From Candidatus Nomurabacteria bacterium (GTDB taxonomy: Bacteria; Patescibacteriota; Minisyncoccia; Phycocordibacterales; UBA10002): a DNA stretch of 41,757 nt. The notes under the pieces were generated by a model, which saw nothing but the letters and a program-made list of their open reading frames with translations, was not told where the DNA came from and did no database searches. The position numbers and the translations under genes were made by a program. Positions 7,534 to 15,359 of this stretch are shown one piece after another (the stretch's first letter is position 1; each line of letters starts with the position of its first letter). Location: positions 1 to 41,757 of the forward strand of contig CALRDB010000004.1 of NCBI GenBank assembly GCA_943354745.1, read 5' to 3'.

Positions 7534-7956
7534 TCAATCCCGTCTATCAAGGTACACGCCCTCATTACATCAGTTGGTCTTACCGCAGAAGGAAACGTTG
7601 ACGTTCCGAAGGACCCTGCGAATGTAGCGTGGTTCAGTCTCGGCCCTTTGCCGGGAGAGAAGGGAAACGCTGTTATTGTGGGGCACTCCGGCTGGAAAAA
7701 TAGAAAACCGGCCGTATTTGATCATCTCTCACAGGTCCATATTGGAGACAGACTCTTTATTGAAAGTGTGAACAAAAAAGTTCTTACCTTTGTTGTTCAG
7801 TCACTTAGGACATATCCCAAAAATGCTACCACCTCGAGTATCTTCAATTCAAATGATGGGAAGGCACATCTTGTCTTTATCACCTGCAAAGGTATTTGGG
7901 ACAAAGTAAAAAAAGAATACGCTGATCGGCTTGTTGTATTTGCAGACTTAGAATAG
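7510..7956 (+). CDS. sortase-domain protein lacking its N-terminal anchor (probably truncated)
   Basis: Cysteine transpeptidase fold of the sortase family (class E/F-like), which normally joins proteins to the cell surface. All three catalytic residues are visible: His in VIVGHSGW, Cys in VFITCKG and Arg in YADRLVVFADL. The domain begins abruptly at LSIPSIKVHALI, the first conserved strand. The usual signal anchor and linker are absent; upstream in the same frame is sequence antisense to a sigma-factor gene. The GTG at 7510 with AGGGAG before it is the most plausible present start (148 aa), giving a cytoplasmic protein that could not reach its substrates. It is therefore a probable pseudogene, or a domain reused without an anchor. 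Confidence 0.75.
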   Translation: MNKKCRSLSIPSIKVHALITSVGLTAEGNVDVPKDPANVAWFSLGPLPGEKGNAVIVGHSGWKNRKPAVFDHLSQVHIGDRLFIESVNKKVLTFVVQSLRTYPKNATTSSIFNSNDGKAHLVFITCKGIWDKVKKEYADRLVVFADLE

Positions 7957-7984
7957 TCGCACGGCTAAATGGTAGGATTACCTC

Positions 7985-8302
7985 ATGAAAACGTTTAGTG
8001 AACGGGTGGTGGAGATCGCACTTTCGATACCGAAGGGGAGAGTGACGACCTATGGACGAATTGCTCGAGCAGCAGGAGGAGGAGCAATGGCTTCGCAAAG
8101 TATTACGTCCATCCTTGGAAAGGCCTATGATACCGGCATTAGAAATATTCCATTTCATCGAATTGTCTATGCTGATGGACGTGTCTGGATAAGTGAGGAT
8201 CAACGAAAGGATCGGATGAAACTGTATAAAGGAGAGGGAATTAAGATAGACATGCGGGACCGAGTAGTGAATTTTCCGGATGTTTGTTTGGAACTAAAGT
8301 AG
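7985..8302 (+). CDS. alkyltransferase-like (MGMT-family) protein without the active-site cysteine
   Basis: The 105-aa protein matches the C-terminal DNA-binding and active-site domain of O6-alkylguanine-DNA alkyltransferases: GRVTTYGRIARAAG, then SITSILGKAY and NIPFHRIVYADGRVW. The alkyl-acceptor PCHRV motif reads PFHRI, so the Cys is Phe and the protein cannot accept alkyl groups. Established ATL proteins usually have Trp there; they bind alkylated bases and recruit nucleotide-excision repair. The residue aligned with the Arg finger of MGMT appears to be Gln (ASQSI). TAGGAT ends 6 nt before the ATG, which indicates a leaderless mRNA. An AlkD-like gene 7 kb downstream adds a second alkylation-repair function. 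Confidence 0.85.
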   Translation: MKTFSERVVEIALSIPKGRVTTYGRIARAAGGGAMASQSITSILGKAYDTGIRNIPFHRIVYADGRVWISEDQRKDRMKLYKGEGIKIDMRDRVVNFPDVCLELK

Positions 8303-8347
8303 TACCTGTGCGTGATAAAAGTACGCAAATAAGGTATCATGATGTCT

Positions 8348-9889
8348 ATGATTAGTGAAGAGTTAAAACGGCTCTGTGAAGGCCTCAGTTCCACTACGGA
8401 CGCGGAAAAGGAGGAACAGGGACCGTATATCACCGTCGAACATTTGACGGGTAAGTTTGGGGCGATGTATGAAAAAGTGCGCTCCTTTGTCGACTATAAG
8501 GACTACCATGTCATTCGACAGAGTGCGATACGTCGTATGTTGAAGCGCCAGCTGTATCTTGAGCGTAAGCCAAACTCCGGAGGCGCGCTTCTGCGCGAAC
8601 TTGTGAGTGGAGGATATCTCCCCAACAACAAAATTCCGGAAGCACGAGGTATTGAGCTTCAGAACATTATCCATAAATGGTTAACTTTTGAGCGGGAGGG
8701 TCTCGCTATTGCGTTGTCTCTTGATTTCGCTTCCATTGAAATTGAACAGTTTCTCTTTCCCGATGTTGCACAGAGTCTGCTTATAAATTCGTTTTTCCAG
8801 TCGACACTTCGAGCAATTTCATATCAGAGCAAGGATACTATCGATCATACTCTTATAACACTTGCCGCCTGTCGGCGCAGTTTTTTCTCCGAAGACAAAT
8901 CACGATTACTGCACGCTCTCATTACGCGAGAAATTCCAGAGCTTCTCTCGCACAACAGTCACAGCGACCAAGTGCTTATGGTACTTGCCCCGCGAGTCTT
9001 GAATAGCTTACGAAAAGCCGAAGATGTGGCCACTCACCCCCTGGTGTGGAAGGTTTCCGCGCGTTTACATAATCATGCTCTCTACTACTCCGTACTTCTC
9101 GAAATGTTTCGTTCCTACGGGAAAGGATCTGAAATTGTTTTAAGCGAAGAGGAAAAACTCAAGGAATGCGTTGAGACTATTGCGAAAAATAAGCAACAAC
9201 AGCAAAGGAAGTTGCTACGCATAAGTGGCCGACGAGCGGTTATTTATTTGCTTTTGACGAAAATAATTCTCGGAGTCGCATTCGAGTGGCCGTACGAACA
9301 TTTTATTCTTGGTAAGGAAAATTATTTTGCGCTTGGTACCAACGCATTCTTTCATCCGCTCCTGCTCCTTTCGATGGTGACGTTTGTCGCCAAGCCTCGG
9401 AAAAGCGGACTACAGCGAATTGTCGACGGAGTTTCTGCTATTGTGCAAGGTAAGGAGATGAAGCAAATCTTTATTAAGCCTCCGGCTAGCACAGTCACAT
9501 TCTTTTTTGTCATGTGTTTTTATGTCGCTCTTTTTATTGTTTCCTTCGGAATTATTTTAGCCGGCCTTATCGCCATTGATTTCAATATAGCCAGCATTAT
9601 TTTGTTCTTTGTATTCTTGACACTTGTTAGCTACTTCGGTCTTCGTATCCGCGGAAGCGCGAGACGGTGGGAGCCTGTGCGTGAGAAACCTGGGACGTTT
9701 GGCATGGTGTGGAACCTTTTTACATTTCCGATTGTGAATACCGGGCGCTGGTTTAGTGTTCGATTTTCCACCGTTAATGTATTCGTCCTTTTTCTCGATT
9801 TTTTGGTCGAAGTACCCTTCAAGGCATTTTTAGGTATCTTTGACGCCTCTCTCTCGTTTATTAAGGAACACCGAGTGGATACCTATTAG
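8348..9889 (+). CDS. large hypothetical membrane protein (513 aa)
   Basis: I do not recognise this family. The first about 270 residues are soluble, helical and Arg/Glu-rich. A basic stretch near residue 285 (KNKQQQQRKLL) precedes several hydrophobic segments: near YLLLTKIILGVAFEW, FHPLLLLSMVTFVA, VTFFFVMCFYVALFIVSFGI and IASIILFFVFLTLVSYFGL, with further hydrophobic stretches near the C-terminus. No nucleotide-binding or protease motif is evident. Three ATGs lie close together (8339, 8342, 8348); the last is chosen because TATCAT (8335-8340) lies 7 nt before it and overlaps the first, as at other leaderless starts here. It stands alone, followed by a separate promoter at 9904. Confidence 0.75.
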   Translation: MISEELKRLCEGLSSTTDAEKEEQGPYITVEHLTGKFGAMYEKVRSFVDYKDYHVIRQSAIRRMLKRQLYLERKPNSGGALLRELVSGGYLPNNKIPEARGIELQNIIHKWLTFEREGLAIALSLDFASIEIEQFLFPDVAQSLLINSFFQSTLRAISYQSKDTIDHTLITLAACRRSFFSEDKSRLLHALITREIPELLSHNSHSDQVLMVLAPRVLNSLRKAEDVATHPLVWKVSARLHNHALYYSVLLEMFRSYGKGSEIVLSEEEKLKECVETIAKNKQQQQRKLLRISGRRAVIYLLLTKIILGVAFEWPYEHFILGKENYFALGTNAFFHPLLLLSMVTFVAKPRKSGLQRIVDGVSAIVQGKEMKQIFIKPPASTVTFFFVMCFYVALFIVSFGIILAGLIAIDFNIASIILFFVFLTLVSYFGLRIRGSARRWEPVREKPGTFGMVWNLFTFPIVNTGRWFSVRFSTVNVFVLFLDFLVEVPFKAFLGIFDASLSFIKEHRVDTY

Positions 9890-9903
9890 CTTCTGTAAAA
9901 GGC

Positions 9904-9931
9904 TTGACAGAATCGTGAATCATGCTATCCT
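9904..9931 (+). promoter_or_regulatory. strong promoter of intergenic RNA
   Basis: TTGACA (9904-9909), a 16-bp spacer and TATCCT (9926-9931), with TG one base before the -10 hexamer (extended -10). Transcription should begin near 9938, about 190 nt before the ABC exporter start. Confidence 0.75.
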
Positions 9932-9937
9932 AAAAGC

Positions 9938-10063
9938 ATGACGGTATTACAAGCCACCAGCAAGAATTTTTTTGGAAACTTCGGTAAACCGAAGGCTGTT
10001 GCAGTGTAAACCCGATGTTTCTCCTAACGAACACACAACCGGCCTTCTAGGGCCGGATTTTTT
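9938..10063 (+). ncRNA. candidate small RNA or attenuated leader
   Basis: The RNA would run from the promoter at 9904-9931 to an intrinsic terminator: CCGGCC (10039-10044), loop TTCTAG, GGCCGG (10051-10056) and T6 (10058-10063). Inside lies a 7-bp stem CTTCGGT/ACCGAAG (9979-9985 with 9988-9994) flanked by GCAA and TTGC-type strings. It contains no convincing ORF and I do not recognise a known riboswitch consensus. It is either a free RNA of about 125 nt or the 5' leader of the ABC exporter with conditional termination. AGGAGG at 10072-10077, just after the terminator, would be usable only in the readthrough transcript. Confidence 0.55.
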
Positions 10064-10129
10064 GTGCCGAAAGGAGGAGCTACCAGGTCTTTGAAAATTA
10101 AATACAAAAACCCAACCAAAGGATAGTCT

Positions 10130-11959
10130 GTGCTCTATAGAATTAACCGTGCTCGTGTCTGGACACAAGCGCAGTACCAGTCGTTTCGCTCGGAATGGCC
10201 ACATCTTAAGAAAAACGTCCTGCGTATTTGCGCTATCTATCGTCCGTTTCTGTTTCCGCTTATTGTCATTACGGTGCTCTCGCTTGGGAGTCAAGCATGT
10301 CTTCTCGCTATACCGTTCTTCATCGGGAAGATTATTGAAGCACTCTTTCGTGGTGAGGAATTTACTCGCATTGTGCTTCTCTCGGCTGGAATGGTGGCAA
10401 GCTTCACGTTTCTTAGTCCAATACAGTTTCTCCAGGACATCAATCGGAACAGAAATCTGGACATCAAGAATCGATGGCACCTTACTAACGTAACGTTTAA
10501 GCGGCTGCTTACCTTTTCACTCAGGCAAATAGCGGGAGGAAATTCGGGTCTCCGCCAGGCGACCATCGGAAAAGGAGAATACGCAGTCCATGAGATTGTT
10601 CGCACGTTTGTGAAGGAGTTTACTCCTCCGTTCGTGAAAATTCTTTTTACGTTCGGTATGCTCCTCGCGTGTTATGCGCTTATCGGACAAGTCAGCGCGG
10701 TACTCCTTGTCGTGTATGGAGCGGTCAGCTTCATACTTAACGTACAGGTCTTTCCGGAGCTCAAGAAGTGCGAAGACCTGGATGAAAAAGTTGACGCGGA
10801 ACATGCTGAGCTTCTGACCCATCTCGAACTCATCATAACCAGTGCGGAGGAAACGAGAGCACTAGACGAGTTCAATCGTCGGTATGCCGAATTCCAAAAA
10901 CGTGAGGAGGCCTTGTGGGTGAGATACTACACCACTTCGGCATGGCTTCGTGATCCGATCATTATCATCGGATTCATGTTGGTTACCGCGATCGGCATTT
11001 ATCTCATTCGTACAGGAGTATATAAGCCGGGTGATTTCGCGGTCATCATCAGTTGGTCAGTGGCGCTGTTCACCGGACTTGCTCCGTTTGCGGCGCTTCA
11101 ACGTAAGTTCATGCGTCATTATTCGATGGTGCGGCGGTACTTTGAAATGCTTGACCAGCCTCCGGAAACAGCGACAGCACAGCTCTCGTATGCTCCGCAA
11201 AAGCTTACCGGACGTATTGAGTTTAGTGGAGTGTCCTACACCCATCGGGCAATAGATGGAAATGGAGGCGACATACCCGCAATCAAAAATATCTCGTTCT
11301 CAATTCAAGCCGGTCAAACTATCGGAATCGTTGGACACACCGGTTCGGGTAAAAGCACACTTGTTAAGGCGATTCTGCGTTGGTACGACCCAGATCAAGG
11401 GTCGATCCTCGTCGATGGAGTGGACTTACGCACCTACAACCTTTCGTGGTATCGAAAGAAAATTGGGTATGTGCCACAGCAAGTGCATCTTTTCGATAGC
11501 AGTATTCGGCGGAACATCAGTATGGGTTCGGGACGTGACCTTGTCGACACAGAACTGGAAACGTTATCCACACTTGTGGGTATTGATACATTCTACGACC
11601 GACTTGGTTCGAAACGGTTCGATATTACGGTGGGAGAACTTGGCAGACATCTCTCTGGTGGTCAAGTACAGCTTATCGGCATAGCTCGCGCGCTCGCGAA
11701 AGATCCCTCGATACTTATCTTCGATGAAGCGACGGCAAGTCTGGATTACGGAAGCGAAGCGGTGGTCCAGAGGGCAATGCGAACTGCGCTTAGTGGCCGA
11801 ACGGGCATTGTGATTGCACACCGGCTTTCCACCGTTCGTCACCTCGATATCATTGCGGTGATGAATCACGGATATATTGTGGGAATTGGTGCGCATGACG
11901 AACTCATGCGTTCGTGCAGTGAATATCAGAAACTTGTGAAGTACGAGCTCCGCGCTTAG
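10130..11959 (+). CDS. ABC exporter, fused permease and ATPase (MsbA/ABCB type)
   Basis: A half-transporter of 609 aa that works as a homodimer or heterodimer in the cytoplasmic membrane. Residues about 40-330 are a six-helix exporter permease. The ATPase follows: Walker A GHTGSGKST (near 402), Q-loop YVPQQVHLF, signature LSGGQVQL, Walker B ILIFDEATASLD and H-loop IVIAHRLST. The substrate is not readable; lipid, peptide or drug export are all compatible. The start is GTG at 10130 with an AAGGAT-type ribosome site, placed well after the leader RNA and its terminator, so expression may depend on readthrough. The stop is followed by a strong terminator, so the gene is monocistronic. Confidence 0.92.
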   Translation: MLYRINRARVWTQAQYQSFRSEWPHLKKNVLRICAIYRPFLFPLIVITVLSLGSQACLLAIPFFIGKIIEALFRGEEFTRIVLLSAGMVASFTFLSPIQFLQDINRNRNLDIKNRWHLTNVTFKRLLTFSLRQIAGGNSGLRQATIGKGEYAVHEIVRTFVKEFTPPFVKILFTFGMLLACYALIGQVSAVLLVVYGAVSFILNVQVFPELKKCEDLDEKVDAEHAELLTHLELIITSAEETRALDEFNRRYAEFQKREEALWVRYYTTSAWLRDPIIIIGFMLVTAIGIYLIRTGVYKPGDFAVIISWSVALFTGLAPFAALQRKFMRHYSMVRRYFEMLDQPPETATAQLSYAPQKLTGRIEFSGVSYTHRAIDGNGGDIPAIKNISFSIQAGQTIGIVGHTGSGKSTLVKAILRWYDPDQGSILVDGVDLRTYNLSWYRKKIGYVPQQVHLFDSSIRRNISMGSGRDLVDTELETLSTLVGIDTFYDRLGSKRFDITVGELGRHLSGGQVQLIGIARALAKDPSILIFDEATASLDYGSEAVVQRAMRTALSGRTGIVIAHRLSTVRHLDIIAVMNHGYIVGIGAHDELMRSCSEYQKLVKYELRA

Positions 11960-11984
11960 CACATTCGCTCATTAGTATCATGTA

Positions 11985-12018
11985 AGCCACCGGCACGCTG
12001 CTGGTGGCTCTTTTTTTT
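11985..12018 (+). terminator. intrinsic terminator of ABC exporter
   Basis: AGCCACC (11985-11991) pairs with GGTGGCT (12003-12009), extended inward by three pairs, followed by T8 (12011-12018). Confidence 0.93.
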
Positions 12019-12046
12019 GGTCGAAAAAATGCTACTATTCTTGAAT

Positions 12047-12979
12047 ATGAAGCGACTTCTTGGCAACGTATTTCTTCTTGCCTTCATGGGGATACTTGCC
12101 TATATATACCGAGAGCCAATTCAAACGGGGTGGGCGGTAGTGTACAACCAGTATTTTCCGTGTACGCGGCCAATTACGTACCGCGTTGAGTCCTTTGATC
12201 CGCGTTTCGGTCTGTCAAAGGAACAATTTCTAAAATCAATTTCGGAAGCAGAGGGGTTATGGGAAAAAGTTTCGGGGAAGAATTTGCTTGAATATTCTCC
12301 CACCGGAGTATTACGTATTAATTTGGTTTTTGACTATCGCCAAGAAGCAACTGAGCGAATGAAAAAAATAGGTTTGGTTGTGGACGATAACCAAGCTTCT
12401 TATGACGCGCTAACCGGGCACTTTAATTTATTAAAAAGTCAATTTGCTGAACGAGAGGATTCCTACAAGCAGGAGGCGGCACGAATCGATGAGAGAACTG
12501 TTTCCTATAACGCTGAAGTTCAGAGCTGGAATAAAAAGCGTGGGGCCCCGCCGGATGTATATGCACGACTTGCTACGGAAAAAGATTCATTGAAGAGGGA
12601 GGTTGATCAACTGCGCACGGAAGAGGCGAACCTCCAAACGATGATACGTGATATAAACGCCCTCGTAACGGTGGTAAATCAAGTCGCCAACAATATAAAT
12701 GTAAACGCGGAGGAGTTTAATAAAATTGGTAAAGCTCGTGGTGAAGAATTTACTGAAGGTTTGTACACTAGTGACCGGTCGGGACAAAGAATCGAGATTT
12801 TTCAATTTACCGATGCGAAAAAATTGACACGAGTGCTCGCGCATGAGCTCGGTCACGCGCTCTCACTTGAACATGTAGGCGACCCGAAAGCTATTATGTA
12901 CCGACTTAACCAAGGTACCGCGACCGCACTCACATCTGCTGACATCTCGGCGATCAAAACTCGCTGTGGAATTAAGTAA
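12047..12979 (+). CDS. membrane-anchored matrixin-like zinc metalloprotease
   Basis: One N-terminal hydrophobic helix (about residues 4-20) anchors a 310-aa extracytoplasmic protein. The middle (about residues 115-235) is a long Glu/Lys/Gln-rich coiled coil. The C-terminus has a zincin site AHELGHALSLEH (HExxHxxxxxH, three His ligands) followed by AIMY, the methionine turn of metzincins. This fits the M10A/matrixin-like class, which cleaves proteins outside the cytoplasm. The ATG at 12047 is chosen over one at 12017 because TACTAT with an upstream TG (12033-12038) lies 8 nt before it. The last 16 residues recur as an orphan fragment at 15.29 kb, evidence of a lost paralogue. Confidence 0.86.
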   Translation: MKRLLGNVFLLAFMGILAYIYREPIQTGWAVVYNQYFPCTRPITYRVESFDPRFGLSKEQFLKSISEAEGLWEKVSGKNLLEYSPTGVLRINLVFDYRQEATERMKKIGLVVDDNQASYDALTGHFNLLKSQFAEREDSYKQEAARIDERTVSYNAEVQSWNKKRGAPPDVYARLATEKDSLKREVDQLRTEEANLQTMIRDINALVTVVNQVANNINVNAEEFNKIGKARGEEFTEGLYTSDRSGQRIEIFQFTDAKKLTRVLAHELGHALSLEHVGDPKAIMYRLNQGTATALTSADISAIKTRCGIK

Positions 12980-13092
12980 CTCGGTATCGTATGCTCCTTC
13001 AGAAAAAGATGGCTCATTCGGATGAATCGGAGGATGTATCTGATTAAACTCATTTTTCTGTACACCAATTTTAAGAATGTTACACTAAAGAC

Positions 13093-13638
13093 ATGACCCT
13101 ACCGACAAAGGACGAAGCGCAGAAACTTTTGGAATCGCACGTACAAGACGAGTACCAACGCTATCACGCCAAGATGGTGGCGACGGCGATGGAAGGATAT
13201 GCACCGCAGTTTGGTGGCGACCCGCTTCTGTGGTACGTCACGGGGTTACTTCACGATATTGATTTTGAGAAGTTTCCGCATCAACACCCCGCCGAATCGC
13301 TTAAATGGTATAAAGAATGGGGTTACCCCGAAGAACTGATTCATGCGGTGGAATCACACGCATATGGGTACAACGGCTTCACGACTTTGCCGCAGACAAA
13401 ACTTGCCGCCGCTCTTATGGCGTGTGATGAGTTGTCCGGGATTTTTTACGCCTACCGTAAGATGAATCCGATTCCGTACGGGCAAATGAAAGTCAGTTCC
13501 ATTTTGAAACGCCTAAAGGAGAAGGCCTTTGCCGCCAAAATTGACCGAACCGTTATCACTCGAGGCGCCGAAGTCCTCGGCGTTCCGCTCGAGAAGCACA
13601 TTGAAAATCTTATTTCCTTTTTTTCGACGTTAGTTTGA
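13093..13638 (+). CDS. HD-domain phosphohydrolase
   Basis: The 181-aa cytosolic protein of the HD superfamily carries the metal-binding motif LLHDIDFEKFPHQHP (His-Asp near residues 55-56), an upstream His in RYHAKMV and a later conserved His in VESHAYGYNG. HD proteins hydrolyse phosphate esters, commonly nucleotides; this subgroup is usually annotated only as HDIG-like and its substrate is unknown. TACACT (13081-13086) lies exactly 6 nt before the ATG and no ribosome site is seen, so the message is probably leaderless. The next gene starts 23 bp later with its own -10-like box. Confidence 0.85.
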   Translation: MTLPTKDEAQKLLESHVQDEYQRYHAKMVATAMEGYAPQFGGDPLLWYVTGLLHDIDFEKFPHQHPAESLKWYKEWGYPEELIHAVESHAYGYNGFTTLPQTKLAAALMACDELSGIFYAYRKMNPIPYGQMKVSSILKRLKEKAFAAKIDRTVITRGAEVLGVPLEKHIENLISFFSTLV

Positions 13639-13661
13639 AATTATCAGCGTAAGATACATCT

Positions 13662-14297
13662 ATGAGTAAAGAAATGCCAGATTCACTTGACTCTTTCGCG
13701 GGGGTTCCCGACCAGAAGAAGAAAGAAGAGAAGATTGTCTTCCATCAATTCCCCGGTCTTCCCAAAATCCTTCTCGAGCTGGCAAAGAAGAATGGGGATA
13801 CCGCAAGGCTTGCCGACGTCCGCGAATCCTTTCGTAAAGCTCCATACGAGGATCAACTGGATGTCCAGAAGGCCGAAGACCAAGAGGTCTATGAGTATAA
13901 GCTTGGATTCCAAAACTGGAGGGGTCTTTTGTTAGACATGGACCCTGAAAAAATCGAGCTCCCAAAAATACTAGAGTATATCGACTGGGCTTCGGAGAAT
14001 TTCACTGACAGAGGCATCGAAGGTTTGGCACTTATCCCCGGTCAGGAGGCTTTTCGAACCGAGCTTGTCGAGCTTACCAAGCTCGCAAAGGAACTACGTG
14101 TGGAATGTGTAAAGCAGCAGGATGAAGAAAAGAAATTTTTGAATAGAGTTCGTGGTCGGAAAGACAGAGGCGAAGTCTCTCGTCTGCATACGGCGCTCTG
14201 CTCAAAGATTCGCGCTATACACGAGAAGTACGGGGTCGGTGAGTGGTCGGACGAACAAAAGAGACTGGCACAGGAGCGGCGAAGCTACGACATCTAA
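13662..14297 (+). CDS. hypothetical soluble protein (211 aa)
   Basis: I do not recognise a family. The protein is charged and helical, without membrane segment, signal or clustered cysteines. It has a central acidic part (DMDPEKIELPKILEYIDW) and a C-terminal Arg/Lys/Glu-rich helical part (KKFLNRVRGRKDRGEV) that could bind nucleic acid. TAAGAT (13650-13655) lies 6 nt before the ATG, supporting a real, leaderless gene. Codon use is like that of its neighbours. Confidence 0.7.
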   Translation: MSKEMPDSLDSFAGVPDQKKKEEKIVFHQFPGLPKILLELAKKNGDTARLADVRESFRKAPYEDQLDVQKAEDQEVYEYKLGFQNWRGLLLDMDPEKIELPKILEYIDWASENFTDRGIEGLALIPGQEAFRTELVELTKLAKELRVECVKQQDEEKKFLNRVRGRKDRGEVSRLHTALCSKIRAIHEKYGVGEWSDEQKRLAQERRSYDI

Positions 14298-14344
14298 AGT
14301 ATGAGTTGGTCCGTGGTTGATTTTGCTATCAGGCCTCCGGTCCG

Positions 14345-14353
14345 TGCTATAAT
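14345..14353 (+). promoter_or_regulatory. extended -10 promoter of DUF6159-like gene
   Basis: TGCTATAAT contains TG one base upstream of a perfect TATAAT (14348-14353). A weak TTGCTA at 14323-14328 could be the -35 box. The start codon at 14380 gives a leader of about 20 nt without a Shine-Dalgarno. Confidence 0.6.
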
Positions 14354-14379
14354 GAAGCTTACTATCTCCATCAAACATC

Positions 14380-15291
14380 ATGTCTCCGCAAAGCTTTACA
14401 TCTCAAACGTCGGCTGTACCCACTTCCGTAAGAATAGGAAAGTTTAAGGCGAGTAGGATTATTTTAAAGGAGTCGTGGGCGCTACTTTCGCATGACAAGG
14501 AGATTTTGTGGCTCCCCGTGCTTTCTGCCATTACTTTCTTCGTTAGTTTGGCGATTGTAGGAGTAATCGTTTATTTCGGTGTTCTAGGAGGGAGCCTTGA
14601 TGCTCTCAAAGGACTGGAAAACGCTGAACAAGGAGTTAAGGACGTGGCAGTGTACGCCACTATTTTCGGATACTATCTTCTGATATTTTTTATTACCAAT
14701 TTTTTCCAGGCCAGTATCTTCGCTATTGTACATGCTCGGTTTAACGGAGGGAACTTTAGTCTTGGAGACGGCCTTGCTTCGGCGAGAGCGCATATGGGGA
14801 GGATTTTCATCTGGTCGCTTATTTCAGCTACGGTCGGGGTTATCTTACAGGTTGTCTCCGACAAATCGAAGGTTGTTGGAAAAATAGTTGCTGCGATATT
14901 AGGGTCTGCCTGGAATATTTTGACTTACTTTAGCCTTCCGTCGCTCGTTATCGGTCAGGCAAGTCTGACTGATTCATTCAAGGAGTCGGCTTCTATGATT
15001 CGCAAAACGTGGGGTGAAACCATCATTGTTAATTTCGGAGTTGGGCTTATTTTCGGACTCATCAATACACTCCTATTCGCTGTTGGAATCGTTATCCTGA
15101 TATTGTTCCCCACAATGAACGTGGCTATAGGCATTGGGAGCTCTCTGATTTTTTTGATTATTCTGCTTTCTATTCTCTCTACTTCTCTAAACGCCATCTT
15201 CAAGCTGGTACTGTTCGAGTACGCCCGCACCGGCACGGTTCCGCAAGGCTTTTCCTTGGATGTAGTGCAAAGTGCCATCAAGGTGAAATGA
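14380..15291 (+). CDS. DUF6159-like polytopic membrane protein
   Basis: A polytopic membrane protein (303 aa). The N-terminal motif SRIILKESWALLSHDKEILW, followed by alternating hydrophobic helices (about residues 45-70, 90-125, 145-200, 215-275), matches the DUF6159 pattern found in bacteria and archaea; the family has no known function. The loop between helices 2 and 3 (HARFNGGNFSLGDGLASARA) is the most conserved-looking stretch. Its stop codon overlaps the first codon of a relic of a metalloprotease C-terminus, so its 3' boundary coincides with an old rearrangement. No neighbour points to a pathway. Confidence 0.7.
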   Translation: MSPQSFTSQTSAVPTSVRIGKFKASRIILKESWALLSHDKEILWLPVLSAITFFVSLAIVGVIVYFGVLGGSLDALKGLENAEQGVKDVAVYATIFGYYLLIFFITNFFQASIFAIVHARFNGGNFSLGDGLASARAHMGRIFIWSLISATVGVILQVVSDKSKVVGKIVAAILGSAWNILTYFSLPSLVIGQASLTDSFKESASMIRKTWGETIIVNFGVGLIFGLINTLLFAVGIVILILFPTMNVAIGIGSSLIFLIILLSILSTSLNAIFKLVLFEYARTGTVPQGFSLDVVQSAIKVK

Positions 15292-15343
15292 GCTCACACC
15301 TGCTGACATCTCGGCGCTAAAGGCACAGTGTCAGATTAACTAA
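15290..15343 (+). pseudogene. C-terminal relic of a matrixin-like metalloprotease
   Basis: The 17 codons before TAA (15341-15343) read ELTPADISALKAQCQIN. They align without gaps to the C-terminus of the intact metalloprotease at 12.9 kb (ALTSADISAIKTRCGIK). Seventeen consecutive bases are identical (15300-15316 and 12936-12952). No start, anchor or zinc site precedes it, because the DUF6159-like gene runs directly into it. It is best read as the tail of a deleted paralogue. Confidence 0.82.
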
Positions 15344-15359
15344 TTTCTAACACACTACC

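Noticed and set aside
7337-7537. A 66-codon minus-strand frame across the sigma remnant
   Set aside because: It is in a different frame from the recognisable sigma region 4 and encodes a cysteine/serine-rich string with no family resemblance.
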